From UBA993 sp964436815 (GTDB taxonomy: Bacteria; Bacillota; Dethiobacteria; DTU022), in the NCBI GenBank assembly GCA_964436815.1, contig CAYTER010000069.1:1-8969 (forward strand): 8,969 nt of DNA, in the 5' to 3' direction. Below the pieces are notes generated by a model. That model had not been told where the DNA came from and searched no databases. It was given only the letters and a program-made list of their open reading frames with translations. The translations under genes were made by a program, and so were the position numbers. Positions 6,117 through 8,969 of the stretch are shown piece by piece; the stretch's first letter is position 1, and the number at the start of each line of letters is the position of its first letter.

Positions 6117-6145
6117 TTTTCAAATACATTTTCAAGGATTATAAT
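6117..6145 (+). promoter_or_regulatory. mgtE: Promoter of the mgtE leader
   Basis: A perfect -10 TATAAT (6140-6145) with a -35-like TTTTCA (6117-6122, 4 of 6) at 17 bp. The predicted start is near 6152, giving a leader of about 194 nt before mgtE that contains the leader peptide and the attenuator. The -35 boxes of the two divergent promoters are about 40 bp apart. Confidence 0.65.
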
Positions 6146-6187
6146 ATGGTTGTGCGAAAAATGCTTAGTTTTCCGGAGGTGATAGGC

Positions 6188-6286
6188 ATGGATAGCGGTC
6201 CCAGTCCCACGTGGAGTACCGGGTTAAGAACAGATCAGGAGACCTCTGCCGTGCTTTTCTGCTCATTGAACCCCACGGTCTCCTGA
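6188..6286 (+). CDS. Putative 32-aa leader peptide controlling mgtE
   Basis: A small reading frame of 32 codons plus TGA in the mgtE 5' leader. It has the best ribosome site in the window: GGAGGTGAT (6175-6183), a complete match to the 16S 3' end, with 8 bp between GGAGG and the ATG. A longer in-frame start (ATG at 6161) lacks a ribosome site. The peptide begins MDSGPSPTW, with an acidic residue and two prolines in the first seven. This resembles the start of Salmonella MgtL (MEPDPTP), whose Asp/Glu-Pro N terminus destabilises ribosomes when Mg2+ is low. It ends NPTVS. It is rich in Ser (6) and Thr (5) but has no run of one amino acid, so ordinary amino-acid attenuation is unlikely. Its stop codon lies in the loop of the terminator at 6277-6299. 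The coding role is inferred from the Shine-Dalgarno and placement; it has not been compared across species. Confidence 0.65.
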   Translation: MDSGPSPTWSTGLRTDQETSAVLFCSLNPTVS

Positions 6287-6340
6287 CAGGAGGCTTTTTC
6301 TTCCATTTCAAGCCTCCTGTTTAATATGGCTAAGGAGGCT
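6235..6340 (+). promoter_or_regulatory. mgtE: mgtE attenuator: chain of mutually exclusive RNA pairings
   Basis: Five segments alternate in complementarity: A TCAGGAGACC (6235-6244), B GGTCTCCTGA (6277-6286), C ACAGGAGGCTT (6286-6296), D AAGCCTCCTGT (6310-6320) and E AGGAGGCT (6333-6340, containing the mgtE Shine-Dalgarno). A:B is a perfect 10-bp helix. B:C is a hairpin followed by five U, an intrinsic terminator. C:D is a perfect 11-bp helix. D:E is a perfect 8-bp helix that would hide the mgtE ribosome site. A:B therefore frees C, C:D frees E, and mgtE is on. If A is blocked, B:C terminates, and any read-through RNA can form D:E. GGTC at 6197-6200 can also pair with GACC of segment A. No M-box or other known metal riboswitch consensus is visible. 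Confidence 0.7.
6277..6299 (+). terminator. Intrinsic terminator in the mgtE leader
   Basis: GGTCTCCT (6277-6284) pairs with AGGAGGCT (6288-6295), giving 8 bp including two G-U pairs around a 3-nt loop GAC, followed by TTTTT (6295-6299). The leader peptide stop codon TGA (6284-6286) runs through the top of this hairpin, so a terminating ribosome would prevent it from folding. The competing antiterminator uses segment 6235-6244. Confidence 0.7.
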
Positions 6341-6345
6341 GAAAC

Positions 6346-7677
6346 ATGAATCCAACATTGATCAAAGAACTTCTGGAAAACAAGAATTTTTCTGAGCTGA
6401 AAAATGAGCTGTTAAAAGGTCATATCGCTGATATTGCCGAATTTATCGATGCTCTGGACGAAAAAAGCACTCTACTTGTCTTCAGGCTTTTACCAAAAGG
6501 CACAGCCGCTGATGTTTTCGCTTATCTTTCCCCTGAAAGCCAATCAGAGCTATATGTTTTAATCAATGAAAAAGAACTCCATGATATCCTCGAAGAACTT
6601 GACTTCGACGATAAAATAGATTTTTTAGAAGAAATTCCGGCAAATATCGTAAAGAAAATACTGAGAAACTCACCGGAAACAGAGCGTAAGCTTATTAACC
6701 AATTCCTGAAATACCCCGAAGATTCGGCCGGAAGCCTGATGACCATTGAGTATGTTGATTTAAAGAAAGAAATGACCGCTGAACAGGCTTTGGAAAAAAT
6801 CAGGAAAATAGCCCTCGATAAAGAAACAATTTATACCTGTTATGTCACCGATGCCAGCCGTCACCTCGAAGGCATCCTATCTTTGAGAGACCTGGTAATT
6901 GCGGCGCCTTCAACCAAAATAGAAGAAATTATGAACCGGGAAATGATTTACGCCAAAACCCATGATGACAAAGAAGATGTTGCCTATTTAATCAAAAAGT
7001 ACGACCTGTTGGCCATCCCGGTAACTGATAATGAGAGCCGCCTGGTTGGGATCATTACCGTTGATGATATTGTTGATGTAATTGAAGAAGAAAACACTGA
7101 AGACTTCCATAAAATGGCTACTATCGGTAAAATTGACATGAACCTGCTTGAAGCCGGCCCCTTTTTCTTGATTAAGCGGAGACTACCCTGGCTGTTGCTC
7201 TTAATATTTGTCAACATCTTTTCCGGTGCCGGTATAGCCCATTTTGAAATAGTTATCCAAACAGTAATTACCCTTGTATTCTTTTTACCACTCCTGATTG
7301 ACAGTTCCGGAAACGCCGGTGCACAGTCAGCAACCCTGATGATCAGATCGATGGCTACTGGTGATGTCCGTCTTGAAAACTGGTTTAAATTGTTTAAAAA
7401 AGAATTCCTGGTTGCAATACCCCTGGGTTTATTCATGGGTGCAACTGTTTCGATAATCGGTTACTTCAGGGGTGGAACAAATGTTGCAGTTGTCGTTGCC
7501 CTGGCCATGGTTGCGGTAGTACTGGTCGGCAGTATTATCGGCATGTGCCTCCCTTTTATATTTAGTAAACTTAATATCGACCCGGCTACCGCAAGCGGTC
7601 CTCTGGTTACGTCGATTGCCGATATTGCCGGAGTGTTGATCTATTTCTCGATTGCTAAATGGTACCTGGGGTTATAG
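6346..7677 (+). CDS. mgtE: MgtE family magnesium channel/transporter
   Basis: 443 aa, close to the usual ~450. Domains in order: the N-terminal helical MgtE_N domain (about 15-125), two CBS domains (about 130-190 and 193-250) that bind cytoplasmic Mg2+ and gate the pore, a connecting helix (about 253-275) and a five-helix pore domain (about 280-443). Diagnostic pore sequences are IDSSGNAGAQSATLMIRS (318-335) and SIADIAGVLIYF (423-434). D426 corresponds to the selectivity Asp (D432 in the Thermus protein). PEDSAGSLMT (124-133) is the usual entry to CBS1. It works as a homodimer in the plasma membrane for Mg2+ uptake, closing when internal Mg2+ is high. The ATG has AAGGAGG 7 bp upstream, which can be hidden by the leader segment 6311-6318. 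A truncated membrane protein gene follows 19 bp downstream. Confidence 0.96.
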   Translation: MNPTLIKELLENKNFSELKNELLKGHIADIAEFIDALDEKSTLLVFRLLPKGTAADVFAYLSPESQSELYVLINEKELHDILEELDFDDKIDFLEEIPANIVKKILRNSPETERKLINQFLKYPEDSAGSLMTIEYVDLKKEMTAEQALEKIRKIALDKETIYTCYVTDASRHLEGILSLRDLVIAAPSTKIEEIMNREMIYAKTHDDKEDVAYLIKKYDLLAIPVTDNESRLVGIITVDDIVDVIEEENTEDFHKMATIGKIDMNLLEAGPFFLIKRRLPWLLLLIFVNIFSGAGIAHFEIVIQTVITLVFFLPLLIDSSGNAGAQSATLMIRSMATGDVRLENWFKLFKKEFLVAIPLGLFMGATVSIIGYFRGGTNVAVVVALAMVAVVLVGSIIGMCLPFIFSKLNIDPATASGPLVTSIADIAGVLIYFSIAKWYLGL

Positions 7678-7696
7678 TTTAAAAAGAGGTTTTTCA

Positions 7697-7963
7697 GTGA
7701 AAAAGCGATCTATTCTCTGGTTTTATACAAGCAGGTTCCTGTTGCTCTGTATTTTGTTTATAGTATTCTTTATGCTTGGAGCCATGGCTGTTGATCCGTA
7801 CATCCCTGATCTTCAATCGGAACCTGGTCTGCTGTCAGCAGAACTAACTCTATTTATTATGGGCATTTTAAATGTCCTGTTGATCATGATTCTGATTGAG
7901 AGCTCCCAATACAAGGGTTGGAAATTGGCTCTTGGTCTCGCCTTTGCCTATTATGGACTTTAA
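7697..7963 (+). CDS. Short membrane protein, apparently the 5' remnant of a longer gene
   Basis: 88 aa from a GTG at 7697, preceded by AAGAGG (7684-7689) and 19 bp after the mgtE stop. An ATG at 7652 inside mgtE lacks a ribosome site and is not preferred. The product has a basic start (MKKRS), one helix at about 11-31, an outside loop (VDPYIPDLQSEPG) and a second helix at about 42-60, then SSQYKGWKLALGLAFAYYGL where it stops abruptly just as a third helix begins. From memory, longer Firmicutes membrane proteins share this pattern and continue well past the KGWKLALGLA segment. This and the junction with the hydrolase gene near 7960 point to loss of its 3' part. The function is unknown; it is probably co-transcribed with mgtE and may not be functional. 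Confidence 0.6.
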   Translation: MKKRSILWFYTSRFLLLCILFIVFFMLGAMAVDPYIPDLQSEPGLLSAELTLFIMGILNVLLIMILIESSQYKGWKLALGLAFAYYGL

Positions 7964-8921
7964 GTTCTTCAATGAATATTTTAATCTCATCTGCAATCAG
8001 ATCTGCGTGTTCATAATGAACATAATGTCCGCTTTCAATATACTTATACTGTCCGAAATCAACCTGTGAAACGTAATCTGTCAACAACTCTCTCCAATCA
8101 GCTACCGGTAATTCTTCACCGCTTGATATGAAAAAGTACATCGGCGTATGAATTGGGGCATCATTGTCTTTTACCTTTTTTGCATTATCCGTCAAATACT
8201 CAACTTCTTTTAACATATTTTTTGTATAGGCGCTTTTATAAAACATTGCTAAATACCTTTCTTTATCCTCGGGCGAAAGATCAACTGACTTCAGCAGCGG
8301 CAAAAACCCCTCTAATTCTGAGCGCCCCATAAATCTAGACAAACCGATTCTTGATACAAAATACATGAGATATAAAGTGGTTTTTTGTGACAGCTCAATA
8401 GATTGCTGAACAAAATCAGGAACTGACGGATCAAGCCCGATAATTGCCATTACTTCATCAGGATAAATTTGCGCCCAATACAGGGCCTCCAAACCTGACA
8501 TAGAATGGGGAATAAGCACATAAGGCCCTTCCTCTCCTGCGAGTTTCAGAACTTTTCTTGTTTCATCCAATATAGTAGCAATATCCCTTGGCGCGGATGA
8601 AACATCACTCCACCCATACCCGGCTTTTTCTACCACTACAATTCTATATTCATTTATCAACCTCTTCCATAGCGGTTTAAAATCCAGGGCTGGACCGGTT
8701 GTTCCGTGGCCGGACATAAATACCAGCGTAATGGCCCCCTGACCATCTGCATATACATGCATTTTATGGTTATTAACTTCAACTATTTTGCCCGGAGGTG
8801 GAAAAATTTTGGCTTCTTGTCGCAATTGATACCTATGGTTAATCGTAGAGGCAATGATCAAAATCACTGCTATCACTCCGATAACCAAGAAGATTAATCC
8901 GAGTATCTTAAATATTTTCAT
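7884..8921 (-). CDS. Membrane-anchored alpha/beta hydrolase with an abnormal C-terminal tail
   Basis: 345 aa. An N-terminal hydrophobic segment (about 5-25, ILGLIFLVIGVIAVILIIAS) acts as a membrane anchor or uncleaved signal, placing the enzyme domain (about 45-320) outside the membrane. The fold markers are clear: the oxyanion-hole region SGHGTTG (70-76), the nucleophile elbow PHSMSG with Ser140 (a variant of GHSMGG), GLDPS after the next strand (D164) and the catalytic His299 in ESGHYVHYE. The acid is probably in the SSGEELP loop (267-272). The substrate is unknown; the family includes esterases, lipases and haloperoxidase-like enzymes. The domain should end near FIEELK (about 321). The last 24 residues (VHNRQRR to SQSES) are polar, look unrelated, and are the antisense reading of the truncated membrane gene. 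The original stop codon therefore seems to have been lost. The ATG at 8921 has AAAGGAT about 6 bp upstream. Confidence 0.85.
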   Translation of the reverse strand: MKIFKILGLIFLVIGVIAVILIIASTINHRYQLRQEAKIFPPPGKIVEVNNHKMHVYADGQGAITLVFMSGHGTTGPALDFKPLWKRLINEYRIVVVEKAGYGWSDVSSAPRDIATILDETRKVLKLAGEEGPYVLIPHSMSGLEALYWAQIYPDEVMAIIGLDPSVPDFVQQSIELSQKTTLYLMYFVSRIGLSRFMGRSELEGFLPLLKSVDLSPEDKERYLAMFYKSAYTKNMLKEVEYLTDNAKKVKDNDAPIHTPMYFFISSGEELPVADWRELLTDYVSQVDFGQYKYIESGHYVHYEHADLIADEIKIFIEELKVHNRQRRDQEPISNPCIGSSQSES

Positions 8922-8969
8922 CTTATCCTTTCTATTTTTCCATTAGTATAATCCTTGCCATTTTAACAT

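Noticed and set aside
6287..6325. C:D hairpin (6286-6296 with 6310-6320) as the main terminator of the mgtE leader
   Set aside because: The stem is strong but is followed only by TTTAAT, not a proper U-tract. The B:C hairpin with TTTTT fits a terminator better. It cannot be fully excluded without transcription data.
6152..6345. M-box (ykoK) Mg2+ riboswitch before mgtE
   Set aside because: The hallmark blocks of the M-box (GGUGAGGCUCCU, GCUGCUGCCCAAAA, AGACGCCAAUGGGUCAACAG) are absent and the leader is too short before the terminator. It was annotated as a leader peptide plus attenuator instead.
6984..7436. 150-aa minus-strand frame inside mgtE
   Set aside because: Shadow of mgtE; Ser/Ile-rich composition typical of antisense reading and no initiation signal.
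7652..7696. Upstream ATG start for the short membrane protein
   Set aside because: It lies inside mgtE without a ribosome site. GTG at 7697 has AAGAGG at good distance and gives a normal basic N terminus before the first helix.

Overview
The window looks like chromosomal DNA from a low-to-moderate GC member of the Firmicutes, most likely class Clostridia. I infer this from strong GGAGG-type ribosome binding sites, TTGACA/TATAAT-type promoters, a NiCo (czcD) riboswitch, and Firmicutes-like proteins (DUF4256, small XRE plus membrane protein pair, MgtE). No rRNA, tRNA, CRISPR array or intact transposase was seen.

Layout. (1) 41-2415, minus strand: a tight operon of a TetR-type repressor, an SCP2 lipid-binding-domain protein and an M24 (aminopeptidase P/creatinase-like) protein. 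It starts at a TTGACA promoter whose start region is covered by a perfect 11-bp-arm palindrome and ends in a strong hairpin terminator. (2) 2416-2907: noncoding DNA with a 12-bp direct repeat and a ~334-bp unit bounded by 15-bp inverted repeats (14/15), a possible MITE or structured RNA. (3) 2908-3459, minus: a DUF4256 protein. (4) 3637-4437, plus: a four-helix membrane protein and a small XRE regulator in a two-gene operon. (5) 4501-6076, minus: a cation diffusion facilitator (CDF) metal exporter followed by a small membrane protein. They sit behind a NiCo riboswitch whose last helix overlaps an intrinsic terminator. (6) 6117-7963, plus: the Mg2+ channel gene mgtE, then a short, apparently 3'-truncated membrane protein gene. 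(7) 7884-8921, minus: a membrane-anchored alpha/beta hydrolase whose C-terminal tail runs antisense into that truncated gene, marking a rearrangement junction near 7960.

The most interesting region is the mgtE leader (about 6152-6345). It does not match the M-box Mg2+ riboswitch usually found before this gene. It encodes a 32-codon leader peptide with a near-perfect Shine-Dalgarno and an Asp/Pro-containing N terminus (MDSGPSP), similar in style to the Salmonella MgtL peptide. Its stop codon lies in the loop of an intrinsic terminator. Five complementary segments downstream form a chain of mutually exclusive pairings (antiterminator, terminator, anti-sequestor, Shine-Dalgarno sequestor). The logic suggests that mgtE is on when leader translation aborts early and off when it is completed. 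The pairings are read directly from sequence; the Mg2+-sensing role is inference.

The divergent CDF and mgtE units share one 447-bp intergenic region, so metal export (Ni/Co-sensing riboswitch) and Mg2+ uptake (leader peptide attenuator) are both controlled by RNA from back-to-back promoters.
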